Notes: generated by a model from the sequence alone, not told the origin. Shown: positions 1 to 8,566, numbered from the stretch's first letter. The stretch: 64,000 nucleotides of DNA from Physcousia sp015060555 (GCA_015060555.1 SUYG01000045.1:1-64000), one strand, 5' to 3'. Made by a program: numbers and translations.

Positions 1-13
1 ACAAGGGGGCTTT

Positions 14-290
14 GAGGATGAAATCCGCGGGGAAGGGACGGGACGAGGGGGCTTTGAGGATGGAAGCCGCAGAGAAGGGACGGGACGAGGGGGCTTTGAG
101 GATGAAATCCGCGGGGAAGGGACGGGACGAGGGGGCTTTGAGGATGAAATCCGCGGGGAAGGGACGGGGCATTGCGGATGGAAGCCGCAGAGAAGGGACG
201 GGACGAGGGGGCTTTGAGGATGAAATCCGCGGGGAAGGGACGGGGCATTGCGGATGGAAGCCGCAGGGAAGGGAGGGGACGAGGGGACGT
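14..290. repeat. Upstream array of REP-like palindromes
   Basis: Seven tandem units begin at 14, 56, 98, 140, 174, 216 and 250, so the period is 42 or 34 bp. Each carries a palindromic core, either GGATGAAATCC flanked by CGC or the variant GCGGATGGAAGCCGC, followed by a G-rich spacer (GGGAAGGGACGGGACGAGG). The same core occurs in the array after the transposase at 1512-1700. The 42-bp period is a multiple of three, which is why long reading frames run through it; they encode only a repetitive Lys/Arg/Gly peptide and are artefacts. The array continues to or beyond the left window edge. Confidence 0.85.
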
Positions 291-354
291 TGTTGCGGGT
301 GGCTGTGGAGGTTTCGCCAGACGATGTGTAGTTGATGGTTGCTGGTTCGACTGT

Positions 355-417
355 GTGCATAAAGAATGTTAAGAAATAGCCGTTTTTTTGCTATGCGCCT
401 ATTAATTCGTATCTTTG
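355..417 (+). promoter_or_regulatory. Promoter of the REP-associated transposase, with shared upstream box
   Basis: A TATCTTTG -7 box lies at 410-417. Beginning 41 bp upstream is TTAAG inside a block (355-385) that closely resembles the block at 2698-2724 upstream of the Nudix gene, where the spacing to the -7 box is 43 bp. The block starts TGTGTG(CG)CATAAAG and ends TGTTAAGAA. Confidence 0.6.
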
Positions 418-474
418 CATGCAGAAACAGATGGTGCGGTTGTCCCGTCACTTGGCTGTAAATTGCATTTATTG

Positions 475-1509
475 ATGCCCAACGAGAACTCAAGCATACC
501 TAAGAACGAGACTTTCAGGTGGTTGGAGCCCGGAGCATGGCGCAAGCCGTGCATCGTGCATGTGACAATGGTAGCCAACTCACGGCAGGCGTTGTTCGGC
601 CAACTCTCGCATAATGGTTCTGAGGCGGTGGTGGAAAAGACTCCGATTGGTTGGGCGGTCATCAATCAGCAGCGCCGGCTGTTGGAAATGTGTCCTGAAA
701 TAAAGATTCTTGCTGACAAGGTGATGCCTGACCATCACCACATGGTGCTTCAGGTTCAGCGGACAATGCCTCGCAGCATCAGGGAGGTGGTGCGTGGCTA
801 CATGCAAGGTTGTAAAGGGGAGGCTCGTAAGCTGGGGTTTGCGGAGAACCTGTATGATGCGCCACCGTTCTTTCGTGTGCTGACGCACAAAGGTCAGCTA
901 CATGCTATGATAGAGTATGTGAAGGCTAACGCTGAACGTGCTTGGCAGCGCAGACAGAATCCCGATCTTTTCCGCATGCATCGCAGGACGGAAGTGTGTG
1001 GGCTGCAGTTTACGTCGATGGGTAACCATTTCTTGTTGGACTGGCCTGACAGACAACTGGTGGAGATGAGCCGAAGTGCCAGTGATGATCAGGTAGAGGA
1101 TAAACTGAGGGCGGTGTTGGCGGCTGCTCATAACGGGGCGGTGACTTATACGGCTGCGATAAGTAAAGGTGAACAGAAGATTGCAAGGACGTTGCGTGAA
1201 CAGGGTTATCCGCTGGTGGTGTTGCTGAACGATGGTTTCCCGGCAGCGGGCTCTCCTCAAGAACGCTTCTATAAACCTGGCGGGGTTTACTTTGAGGCTT
1301 GTTCTAAAGGGCAGCTTTTGCTGATGGAGCCTGATGAGAGCGCTTTTGTCAATGAGGCGGTAATGGCGGCTACCGAAGAGACATTAAGACGGAAGGCTGA
1401 AGTGAAGCACTATAGTTATGTACGTGTTTCGGTGGAATCGCTGCGGTACCGCTTTGTGGCCTTGAACGAGATTGGGAGGATGCTGGTTGAGAGGGGACGG
1501 GAGGGATGA
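475..1509 (+). CDS. REP-associated Y1-type transposase (RAYT) with extra C-terminal domain
   Basis: About 344 residues. The N-terminal half resembles the IS200/Y1 HUH transposase fold: an opening strand (IVHVTMVAN), the metal-binding MPDHHHMV motif (His87-His89) in place of the usual MPNHVHL, and a helix with a candidate catalytic Tyr in IEYVKANAERA. The C-terminal half is not needed by the family; it carries ISKGEQKIA and PLVVLLNDGF followed by KPGG, FEACSKGQLLLMEP, which resembles a Rossmann-like, DprA-type fold (weak inference). The ATG at 475 is preferred because a TTG reading start at 415 would lie inside the -7 box. Palindrome arrays on both sides support a REPtron-like unit: RAYT proteins are known to nick at REP sequences. 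A full IS is unlikely because no long terminal repeats are seen. Confidence 0.75.
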   Translation: MPNENSSIPKNETFRWLEPGAWRKPCIVHVTMVANSRQALFGQLSHNGSEAVVEKTPIGWAVINQQRRLLEMCPEIKILADKVMPDHHHMVLQVQRTMPRSIREVVRGYMQGCKGEARKLGFAENLYDAPPFFRVLTHKGQLHAMIEYVKANAERAWQRRQNPDLFRMHRRTEVCGLQFTSMGNHFLLDWPDRQLVEMSRSASDDQVEDKLRAVLAAAHNGAVTYTAAISKGEQKIARTLREQGYPLVVLLNDGFPAAGSPQERFYKPGGVYFEACSKGQLLLMEPDESAFVNEAVMAATEETLRRKAEVKHYSYVRVSVESLRYRFVALNEIGRMLVERGREG

Positions 1510-1511
1510 TT

Positions 1512-1700
1512 CTGCGGATAAAATCCGCAGAGAAAGGACGGGACTTTGCGGATGAAATCCGCAGAGAAAGGACGGGACTTTGCGGATGAAATCCGCAGAG
1601 AAGAGACGGGACGAGGGCGTTGTTGCGGATGAAATCCGCGGGGAAGGGACGGGACGAGAGGGAGCGGATGGAAGCCGCAGAGAGGGGGCAGGACGAGGGC
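1512..1700. repeat. Downstream array of REP-like palindromes
   Basis: Palindromic cores start at 1514, 1548, 1582, 1625 and 1664. The first is a perfect hairpin with arms CTGCGGAT (1512-1519) and ATCCGCAG (1523-1530) and a 3-nt loop. The following two repeat at exactly 34 bp, then the spacing becomes 43 and 39 bp. The same sequence family precedes the transposase at 14-290, so the gene is bracketed by its presumed substrate. Confidence 0.85.
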
Positions 1701-1711
1701 GCTGTTATGGA

Positions 1712-2481
1712 TTATTGATGCAACTTCGCGCCCATGAAGTCCAGGTCGCAGAAGTTGTCGAGGCTGAAGGTGCAACCTTCGGAGGGTTGTACACCTGAGT
1801 CATTGTTCACAAAGTTCTTGTCGGTGGAACGGTCACGATAGGTTGAGATTCTGTAGTTCTGTCCGTCTGCCGTCTGCATAACCTGTATGCAACAGGCACC
1901 GCCACCAGAACGCTCACCCATCATGGTGAAGCCGTAATCCTTCATGATGGTAGGAAACCTACCATCCACTGTTCCCACTTGTAATACAAGGCTGCAGCCT
2001 CGGGATATTTGCTGACAGTTGCCTTCATACGGGACATATAGTCAGCTTCGATGCCTTCTGGTAGTCCTGCCGAAACAGCGGTTCTGGTATGACCGCCATC
2101 ATGAATGAGGTGCTGCAGTGCCATGCGTCCTCAGGCAAAATCCATATTGTCGGTTGACTGCAGCAGCTTCTTCACGATCTTGCCATCCTGTATCACGTCC
2201 AGGGTGGCATCGAACCCCTTCTCTTCCATTCCGTCCTGCTCCATGATAGAGCTGCCTGGGAAGCCGAAGAGGTTGTCGAACACGAAGCACAGCTCCTGAT
2301 AGCGGAACTTGGCCATGTCGGCCGTCACCTCAGCCTGCTGGTAAAGTTTGGCGGCATATTCCGGTGCTATTTCATTGATGGTATAGAGGTCATTCTAGGT
2401 GCTTACCACCACGAGGTCGTCGTTGTCCGAACATGCTGTCATTACTATGAATGCCAGCAGCAGAGTAGCTATCATTCCCAT
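1712..2481 (-). pseudogene. Decayed lipoprotein gene
   Basis: The 5' part encodes a lipoprotein signal (MGMIATLLLAFIVMTACSDN, lipobox TACS), then an in-frame TAG interrupts at 2395-2397. The same frame continues with plausible protein (YTINEIAPEYAAKLYQQ..., LCFVFDNLFGFPGSS) to an in-frame TGA at 2131-2133, and again with LQHLIHDGGHTRT... to a stop at 1942. The rest (MKDYGFTMMGERSGGG... to GAKLHQ) is in another frame, so there is also a frameshift near 1942-1978. I do not recognise the family. A -7 box on the minus strand (2613-2620) still precedes it. An upstream Met at 2550 is an alternative start. Three independent lesions argue against recoding. Confidence 0.7.
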
Positions 2482-2612
2482 CCTACCGGGACGAATGATA
2501 TGGTTGGCGCGACCTTGTATTGCTTTGTCTGCAGATGAGCTATAGTCCATAGAAACAATTTTTTTGCGGGTCAGATTAATGGGACGTCTTCTAAGAAGGT
2601 TCAAAAGACGGG

Positions 2613-2620
2613 CAAATATA
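2613..2620 (-). promoter_or_regulatory. -7 box of the decayed lipoprotein gene
   Basis: Read on the minus strand this is TATATTTG, fitting the Bacteroidetes TAnnTTTG consensus, upstream of the lipoprotein remnant. Confidence 0.45.
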
Positions 2621-2697
2621 CGGCTTTTTATCCGATAGCTTTTATTTGGACCATAAATTTAGGATTGTTTATGATATACGGGATGTCCGAGTAACGA

Positions 2698-2767
2698 TGT
2701 GTGCGCATAAAGTATGTTAAGAATTAGATGTTTTTTGGTGGGTATTCCATAAAACGCATTATCTTTG
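2698..2767 (+). promoter_or_regulatory. Promoter of the Nudix-helicase operon, with shared upstream box
   Basis: TATCTTTG lies at 2760-2767, 79 bp before the Nudix ATG. The upstream block at 2698-2724 (GTGTGCGCATAAAG ... TGTTAAGAA) is nearly the same as the one in front of the transposase gene and a third copy at 31470-31497. Confidence 0.55.
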
Positions 2768-2846
2768 TGGGCGGATTTTAATTTGTGCGGCGAACAGGAC
2801 GACGAAGGTGTAGTGGACTGTGAGCGCAAATAATTGATACAGAGAC

Positions 2847-3242
2847 ATGAAACACATAGAAGTCGTAGCAGCGATTATCCGCAAGGATGATAAGATATTC
2901 GCCACACAGCGTGGGTATGGCGAATGGAAGGACTGGTGGGAGTTTCCCGGCGGTAAGATGGAGGCAGGGGAGACGCCAGAGGAGGCGCTCGTGAGGGAAA
3001 TCCGCGAGGAACTGTCTGCGGATATCAGTGTGGATGAGTTGCTTTGTACGGTGGAGTGGGATTATCCGAAGTTTCATCTCACGATGCATTGCTACCTGTG
3101 CTCACTATTGACGGAAGCGCTGCACCTGAATGAACACGAGGCGGCGAAATGGCTTGCGAAGGACGAGCTGGACAGCGTGAAGTGGCTGCCTGCTGATATA
3201 CAGGTGATAGACAAAATACGAACTCTGATGGAACTTAAATGA
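2847..3242 (+). CDS. Nudix hydrolase (MutT-like (deoxy)nucleoside triphosphate pyrophosphohydrolase)
   Basis: A 131-residue single-domain cytoplasmic protein. The Nudix box spans residues 36-58: GKMEAGE, seven residues, then REIREEL, which gives G-x5-E-x7-REU-x-EE; the usual final Gly is Ser here. The first strand (HIEVVAAII) and the FPGGK turn are typical of MutT/8-oxo-dGTP diphosphatases that remove damaged nucleotides. The stop is one base before the ATG of the SNF2 helicase, so the two are probably cotranscribed and may both serve genome maintenance. Substrate cannot be fixed from sequence alone. Confidence 0.85.
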   Translation: MKHIEVVAAIIRKDDKIFATQRGYGEWKDWWEFPGGKMEAGETPEEALVREIREELSADISVDELLCTVEWDYPKFHLTMHCYLCSLLTEALHLNEHEAAKWLAKDELDSVKWLPADIQVIDKIRTLMELK

Positions 3243-3243
3243 T

Positions 3244-5577
3244 ATGAAATACGCCGACTTACCCAAACAGAAGATCAGCCATCTGGTGAAGCCCGCAGGG
3301 ACGACGCTGGAGGAGTGGCAGGTGATGCTCAGAATGCAGCAGGCTCAGCGTGAGGACTTGCAGGTGGAATGCGTCAGCGAACGCTATAACCCTGGCGAGT
3401 ACCGCGTTCAGAGTCCCCATTCTGGAGGCGTCTATAAGGTGGTGTTCCGTGGGGCGAAGAGCCCTTGGAACTACTGCGACTGCATGGATTTCAAGACATC
3501 ACAGCTGGGCACATGTAAGCATATTGAGGCGGCACGGCAGTGGATAGCGCAGCACCACAAACGCATCCACTGGGATCTGCCTGCCTACACCAGCGTCTAT
3601 CTGAGCTATCGCGGCAACGACCGCCGCGTGAAGGTGAGGGTGGGGGCCTCAGCCAGCGAGGCGCTGCGCAAGCTGGTGGGCCGCTACTTCAACGATCTGG
3701 ACGAGCTGCAGCCCACGGCCTATGAGACCTTTGACACCTTCATCCGTGAGGCGAAGGCGCTGGATGCCTCCTTCCGCTACTACCCCGACGCTGCCGACTT
3801 CGTGCTGGCACGCCGCGAGGATATCCGTCGGCGAAAGGTCATCGAGAATAACTACGACGATGCTGCCCTCGACGGCTTGTTGCGTACAACGCTGTACGAC
3901 TATCAGAAGGCCGGGGTGCGCTTCTGTGCACAGGCTGGACGCACCATCCTGGCCGACGAGATGGGGCTTGGGAAGACGGTGCAGGCTGTCGCCACGGCTG
4001 AGTTGCTGCGCCGTGAGTGTTTCATCGAGCAGGCGCTGGTGCTGTGTCCCACGACGCTGAAATATCAGTGGAAGCGTGAGATAGAGCGCTTTACGGGCGC
4101 CGAGGTGGTGCTCGTCGAGGGCACACCCGAGCAGCGGCGTGAGCTGCTGCAGCTTTCTGCGCCGTACAAGATAGCCTCCTACAGCAGCATCAATCAGGAT
4201 CTGAAGGAGCTGCCGGAGCTCACCACGGACATGGTCATCATGGACGAAGTGCAACGCCTGAAGAACTGGAACACGCAGATTGCGCGTTCTGTGCGTCGCA
4301 TCCACTCGCGCTACAGCCTGATTCTCTCCGGAACGCCCTTGGAGAACCGTCTGGAGGAACTCTACAGCATTGTGGAACTGGTGGATCAGTTCCTGCTGTC
4401 GCCCTACTACCTGTTCCGCGACCGCTATCTGGTTACCGACGAGACGGGGCGCACAGTGGGCTACCGCAACCTGCAGGAGGTGGCGGAGCGCATCAAACCA
4501 ATCTTGCTGCGACGCCGCAAGGCTGACGTGGCTCTGCAACTGCCATCGCGCATTGACAAGAATCTCTTTGTCCCCATGACCACCGAGCAGCTGGATGCTC
4601 ACCACTCGCTGAAGCAGCAGGCGGCACGCCTTGTGGCGAAATGGCACCGTCAGCACTTTCTCTCGGAGATAGACCGCAAACAACTACTGCTGACGCTGTC
4701 GCAGATGCGGATGACCTGCGACAGCCTCTACGTGCTCGACGAGCACAGCCGCTATGACACGAAGGTGGAGGAGGTGATGAATATCCTGGACGAATGCGGT
4801 GTGACGGAGAATGGCATGTTCTCTACTGATGAGGAACGAGGCACTGTGAAGGTGGTGATTTTCAGCCAGTGGGAACGTATGACCCGCCTTGTGGCACAGG
4901 AACTGGAGCAGAGTGGGGTGGAGTTCGTGTATCTCCATGGCAATGTTCCGGCTCGCGAGCGTCAGGAGCGTGTGGAAGCTTTCGCCACAGACCCAGCCGT
5001 GCGCGTGTTCCTTTCTACAGATGCCGGCAGTGTAGGCCTGAATCTGCAGTCGGCCAGCGTGGTCATCAATGTTGATGTGCCCTGGAATCCCGCAGTGCTG
5101 GAGCAGCGCATCGGACGCATTCACCGCATCGGTCAGCAGCGCGGCGTGGAGGTCATCAATCTGATTTCTGCCGGCACCATTGAAGAGGACATGCTGTCTA
5201 AGCTCCGCTTCAAGGCGTCGCTCTTCGAGGGCGTTCTGGACGGTGGCGAGGATGCTGTCTTCCTGGGCAACGACAACTTCGACAGCCTCCTCTCCGGTCT
5301 GCAGGATTATATGGAAGAGGGTGGGGTGGAACCGTTGCTGGGCATCGCGGTCTCCGAAGAGGAGCAGCATCGCGAGGCTGTGCAGACGGAACTCTCATTT
5401 GACGAGCCCGCCGCCGTTGCCGCCAATGCCGCAGCCACCACAGAAACAACAAACGCAGCCTCGCCGGATGCCGACGTAGCTGCGCTGATGCGTTTGCTCT
5501 CGCGCCTCCTGCAGGCTGACGAGCCGACTCGCCAAAGGGTTGCAGCGCTGCTTGAGCGGTTCGCTGGAGAGGCTTGA
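3244..5577 (+). CDS. SWIM zinc-finger SNF2/RapA-family DEAD helicase
   Basis: 777 residues. Domains in order: SWIM zinc finger (Cys78-x-Cys80 and Cys91-x-His93, about residues 60-100); SNF2 ATPase with Walker A ADEMGLGKT (about 237-246), DEVQ in place of DEAH (about 332) and SGTPLENR (about 363); helicase C-terminal lobe with FSQW, STDAGSVGLNLQ and the arginine-finger motif QRIGRIHRIGQ (about 620-632); then an Ala/Thr-rich linker and a short helical tail. These proteins are DNA translocases, often linked to RNA polymerase recycling or chromatin-like remodelling. It starts one base after the Nudix stop, so it is the second gene of a two-gene operon. Confidence 0.9.
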   Translation: MKYADLPKQKISHLVKPAGTTLEEWQVMLRMQQAQREDLQVECVSERYNPGEYRVQSPHSGGVYKVVFRGAKSPWNYCDCMDFKTSQLGTCKHIEAARQWIAQHHKRIHWDLPAYTSVYLSYRGNDRRVKVRVGASASEALRKLVGRYFNDLDELQPTAYETFDTFIREAKALDASFRYYPDAADFVLARREDIRRRKVIENNYDDAALDGLLRTTLYDYQKAGVRFCAQAGRTILADEMGLGKTVQAVATAELLRRECFIEQALVLCPTTLKYQWKREIERFTGAEVVLVEGTPEQRRELLQLSAPYKIASYSSINQDLKELPELTTDMVIMDEVQRLKNWNTQIARSVRRIHSRYSLILSGTPLENRLEELYSIVELVDQFLLSPYYLFRDRYLVTDETGRTVGYRNLQEVAERIKPILLRRRKADVALQLPSRIDKNLFVPMTTEQLDAHHSLKQQAARLVAKWHRQHFLSEIDRKQLLLTLSQMRMTCDSLYVLDEHSRYDTKVEEVMNILDECGVTENGMFSTDEERGTVKVVIFSQWERMTRLVAQELEQSGVEFVYLHGNVPARERQERVEAFATDPAVRVFLSTDAGSVGLNLQSASVVINVDVPWNPAVLEQRIGRIHRIGQQRGVEVINLISAGTIEEDMLSKLRFKASLFEGVLDGGEDAVFLGNDNFDSLLSGLQDYMEEGGVEPLLGIAVSEEEQHREAVQTELSFDEPAAVAANAAATTETTNAASPDADVAALMRLLSRLLQADEPTRQRVAALLERFAGEA

Positions 5578-5588
5578 TTTGCAGCTTG

Positions 5589-6419
5589 TTATTTCTTTGG
5601 CTTGATGCCTGCTGCACCTGCCACTTCAGCCGGCGTCGCGCCTAAGCGTGCTGCAACGCGCACGTCCTCCCGGGCCTCTTTCTTGCGCTTGGTTTTGTTG
5701 TAGAAATGGGCGCGTGCCAGCCGGAAGCTGATGTTCTCGGGCTCTATCTCTATGGCCTTGCTGTAGTCCACCTCGGCCACCTCATAAAGCTTGCGGTCGA
5801 ACTCCATTCCAGCCCTGATGGCATAGCCAGCGGCATGTGTGGGGTAGAGGTCTATGACGCGGTTGATGTTCTCCATCGCCTCCTGGGGACGGCGGTCGTT
5901 GTCGTTCACCAGTGCCAGTCCCAGAAGCGCCTGTTCATGGTTGGGGTCGAGGCGCAGCAGGTGCTCATAGTCTCTGCGTGCATCCTTCAGCATGTTCTTC
6001 CGCTGTCGGATGTAAGCGCGCATGAGCAGGGCTTCGGCGTGGTCTGGGTGTTTGTCGAGGACTTCGTTGTAGTCGGCTAGTGCGCGCGACTCGTTGCCCA
6101 TCTTCAGATAGAGCGAGGCGCGGTTCAGCAGCAATCCTGTGGTGCCGGGTGCCAGCAACAGTGCCTGGCGGTAGTCCTCCATGGCCTCATCTTCGCGTCC
6201 TGTGCGCTCAGCGATGCTGGCCAGATGGCTCCAGATGATGACATTGCCCTGTGCCTGCGGCGATTCCTTCAGCGCCTGACGGAACAGTTGCTCGGCCAGT
6301 CGCAGGCTGTCGTCCTCCATGGCTGTGACAGCCTGACGTACCAGTAGTTGATAGCTGTTGGTCTGTGCCATCGCTATGGCGCAGACCAACAGCATAGACA
6401 TGAGAAGAATCTTTTTCAA
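5589..6419 (-). CDS. Secreted tetratricopeptide-repeat protein
   Basis: 276 residues with a signal peptide (MKKILLMSMLLVCAIAMAQ) and about five TPR units, for example DSLRLAEQLFRQALKESP, DEAMEDYRQALLLAP, RALADYNEVLDKHP, DARRDYEHLLRLDP and EVAEVDYSKAIEIEP. It likely scaffolds periplasmic or cell-surface protein contacts; no enzyme domain is seen. The start is TTG at 6419-6417, which overlaps the leuB stop in TTGA, indicating translational coupling; the next Met (MSMLL) would spoil the n-region of the signal peptide. The partner is unknown and the link to leuB may be only positional. Confidence 0.75.
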   Translation of the reverse strand: MKKILLMSMLLVCAIAMAQTNSYQLLVRQAVTAMEDDSLRLAEQLFRQALKESPQAQGNVIIWSHLASIAERTGREDEAMEDYRQALLLAPGTTGLLLNRASLYLKMGNESRALADYNEVLDKHPDHAEALLMRAYIRQRKNMLKDARRDYEHLLRLDPNHEQALLGLALVNDNDRRPQEAMENINRVIDLYPTHAAGYAIRAGMEFDRKLYEVAEVDYSKAIEIEPENISFRLARAHFYNKTKRKKEAREDVRVAARLGATPAEVAGAAGIKPKK

Positions 6420-7492
6420 TTTGAGATGTCGTTGGATGATTCAATGAAGCGTACAATCCACGCTCCCACTTCCTTTGTGCCGTATTTGGCACCGCCTTCG
6501 ACCTGAATTTCAGGTGTGCGCACGTTGGCATCGAGGCTGGCACTGACGGCCTGACGGATGAGGCGGCCTTCAGCTTCCAGGCCGAAGTACTCGAAGAGCA
6601 TGGCAACGGAGAGGATCTGTGCGAGCGGGTTGGCGATGTTCTGGCCCTTGGCCTGCGGCCATGAGCCGTGGATGGGCTCAAAGACGGGTGTGTGGTCGCC
6701 GGTGCTGGCAGAGGGCAGCAGCCCCATGGAGCCGGTGATGCACGAGCCCTCGTCGGTGAGGATGTCGCCGAAGGTGTTCTCCGTGACCATGACATCGAAG
6801 AAGCGGGGCTCCTGTAGCATTCGCATGGAGGCGTTATCGACATACATGAAGTCGGTGAGCACGTCGGGGTACTGCGGTGCCATCTCCTTGGCAATCTGTC
6901 GCCACAGACGGCTCGATGCCAGGATGTTAGCTTTGTCAATGACTGTCAGGTGCTTGTGGCGGCGACGGGCATATTCGTAGCCGATGCGCAGAATGCGCTC
7001 TATCTCGGGACGCGAATAGAAATTGGTGTCGTAGGCTTTGTCGTTGTCCTGGTACTTCTCGCCGAAGTACATCCCGCCCGTGAGTTCACGGATGCAGATG
7101 AAGTCTGCACCGCGCACCAACTCGTCCTTCAGCGGCGACTTGTGGATCAGGCAGTCGAAGGTCTCCACGGGACGGATGTTGGCATAGAGGCCCAGCTTCT
7201 TGCGCATCGCCAGCAAGCCCTGTTCGGGGCGCACCTTGGCAGTGGGGTCGTTGTCATATTTCGGGTCGCCGACAGCGCTGAACAACACTGCATCAGCGTG
7301 CAAACATGTATGGAAAGTCTCTTCGGGGAAGGGGTCGCCGACTTTGTCAATGGCATCGGCGCCGCAGATGGCGTAGTCATACGTCACCTTGTGGCCAAAC
7401 TTCTCGCAGACCGCTGTCATCACGGCTACGCCTTGTTCACTGATCTCCGGCCCGATGCCGTCGCCGGGGAGAACTGCTATCTTGAATTCCAT
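6416..7492 (-). CDS. leuB: 3-isopropylmalate dehydrogenase
   Basis: 358 residues, the normal size. It oxidises and decarboxylates (2R,3S)-3-isopropylmalate to 2-oxoisocaproate with NAD+ in leucine synthesis (cytoplasm). Visible signatures: N-terminal VLPGDGIGPE; substrate-binding FICIRELTGGMYFG; DKANILASSRLWR; the Mg-binding Asp region TDFMYVDNASM and the NTFGDILTDE motif; GSMGLLPSAS; and EPIHGSWP near the NAD site. The ATG at 7492 is chosen over an upstream TTG that would add six non-homologous residues from a repeat. No other leu genes are in the window. It lies in the minus-strand run behind a hydroxyacid dehydrogenase and in front of the TPR gene. Confidence 0.93.
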   Translation of the reverse strand: MEFKIAVLPGDGIGPEISEQGVAVMTAVCEKFGHKVTYDYAICGADAIDKVGDPFPEETFHTCLHADAVLFSAVGDPKYDNDPTAKVRPEQGLLAMRKKLGLYANIRPVETFDCLIHKSPLKDELVRGADFICIRELTGGMYFGEKYQDNDKAYDTNFYSRPEIERILRIGYEYARRRHKHLTVIDKANILASSRLWRQIAKEMAPQYPDVLTDFMYVDNASMRMLQEPRFFDVMVTENTFGDILTDEGSCITGSMGLLPSASTGDHTPVFEPIHGSWPQAKGQNIANPLAQILSVAMLFEYFGLEAEGRLIRQAVSASLDANVRTPEIQVEGGAKYGTKEVGAWIVRFIESSNDISN

Positions 7493-7498
7493 CAGTTG

Positions 7499-7534
7499 AT
7501 TTGACAATTTGACAATTTACAATTTGACAATTTA
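7499..7534. repeat. Octamer tandem repeat in the leuB 5' region
   Basis: ATTTGACA, ATTTGACA, ATTTACA, ATTTGACA, ATTTAA in succession between the hydroxyacid dehydrogenase stop and the leuB start. It belongs to the short heptamer/octamer arrays found throughout the window and sits where a ribosome binding site would be expected. Confidence 0.7.
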
Positions 7535-7537
7535 ATT

Positions 7538-8560
7538 TTAGTTGACAACATTTTGCGGCTGTCCGTTGATGAATGCCCGGAGGTTGTCGGTGGCAATGGT
7601 GATGAGGCGGCTGCGAGCCTCGTGCGTGGCCCAGGCAATATGGGGCGTGAGGTAGCAGCGTGGTGCCGTGAGCAATGGGTTGTCGGCGGCAGGAGGCTCG
7701 GTGGAAAGGACGTCGGCGCAGTAGGCCGCGAGACGGTTGTCATGAAGGGCCTGGGCTACGTCCTGCTCATTGATGAGGGGGCCGCGTCCAGTGTTGATGA
7801 GGATGGCAGTAGGCTTCATCAGCGCCAGGGTCGTGGCGTTGATCATCGCGCGGGTCTCGGGTGTCAGCGGACAGTGGAGCGAGAGCACGTCGGCCTCGCG
7901 CAGTGCTGTCTCCCATGTCACCTTCTCAATGCCCATGGGCAGCGCTTCCTGTTGCTGGCTTGTCACCGCGAGGACATTCATGCCGAAAGCCTGTGCGATG
8001 CGCGCAACGGCTGTGCCGATGTTCCCGAGACCGTAGATGGCAAAGGTCTTTGAGGCCAGCTCTGTGAGCGGCGTGTCCATCCACAGGAAGTCGGGCGACA
8101 GGGGCCAGCGGGAGGGATACCCGTCGGCGCACCGACGGGCACAGTGGCAGTCCTCCTGGATGGATGCCGGGCTGCACTGATGGTTCTCGTCGGCGTAGTG
8201 TGCCACGCTGTTGGTGACGTTCAGCAGGTGGGCGAACACCAGCTGTGCCACCGAGTTGGTGCTGTAGGCAGGGATGTTTGTCACTGCGATGCCGTGGCGA
8301 CGTGCAGCAGTTCCATCGACGACGTTGTAGCCCGTGGCCAGTACGCCGATATAGCGCAGGTGAGGCAGTGCGGCGATGATGTCGGCCGAGAGCACCACCT
8401 TGTTCGTGAGCACGGCCACGGCATCACGGCACCGCTCGAAGGTCTGGGCGGCGCTGGTGCGGTCATAGACCGTGAGCTGCACGTCCAGCGCCTCCAGCGC
8501 CTGCCAGTTCAAATCGTTTTGTGTGACGGAAAAACCGTCGAGAATCACCACTCTCATCAT
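7538..8560 (-). CDS. D-isomer-specific 2-hydroxyacid dehydrogenase (glycerate/hydroxypyruvate type)
   Basis: 340 residues. It should interconvert a 2-keto acid and D-2-hydroxy acid with NAD(P)H. The Rossmann motif is GLGNIG (177-182), and the catalytic triad is visible as Arg259 (NTGRG), Glu288 (STEP) and His307 (PHIAWA). LATGYNVVD and YSTNSVAQ are typical of the HprA/glycerate dehydrogenase branch. Oddity: residues about 127-149 (QCSPASIQEDCHCARRCADGYP) fall where relatives have a short HxxxVxxGxW segment; the DNA there contains a perfect palindrome, arms CCCGTCGG/CCGACGGG at 8120-8139, so it looks like an in-frame microrepeat insertion. Start at the first of two adjacent ATGs; the GH43 stop is six bases upstream. 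Confidence 0.85.
   Translation of the reverse strand: MMRVVILDGFSVTQNDLNWQALEALDVQLTVYDRTSAAQTFERCRDAVAVLTNKVVLSADIIAALPHLRYIGVLATGYNVVDGTAARRHGIAVTNIPAYSTNSVAQLVFAHLLNVTNSVAHYADENHQCSPASIQEDCHCARRCADGYPSRWPLSPDFLWMDTPLTELASKTFAIYGLGNIGTAVARIAQAFGMNVLAVTSQQQEALPMGIEKVTWETALREADVLSLHCPLTPETRAMINATTLALMKPTAILINTGRGPLINEQDVAQALHDNRLAAYCADVLSTEPPAADNPLLTAPRCYLTPHIAWATHEARSRLITIATDNLRAFINGQPQNVVN
8120..8139. repeat. In-frame palindrome inside the hydroxyacid dehydrogenase gene
   Basis: Arms CCCGTCGG (8120-8127) and CCGACGGG (8132-8139) around CGCA. It encodes part of an apparent 20-residue insertion before the conserved SPDFLW segment, on the surface lid side of the NAD domain. Confidence 0.55.
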
Positions 8561-8566
8561 TGGAAC

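Noticed and set aside
12..335. Long plus-strand frames across the left array with repeated MKSAGKGRDEGALR peptides
   Set aside because: They exist because the 42-bp repeat period is a multiple of three; there is no start region, no family pattern, and the DNA is explained by the palindrome array.
1942..2397. Stop-codon recoding (TAG/TGA readthrough) in the lipoprotein remnant
   Set aside because: Two different stop codons plus a frameshift in one gene fit decay better; neighbouring genes use stops normally.
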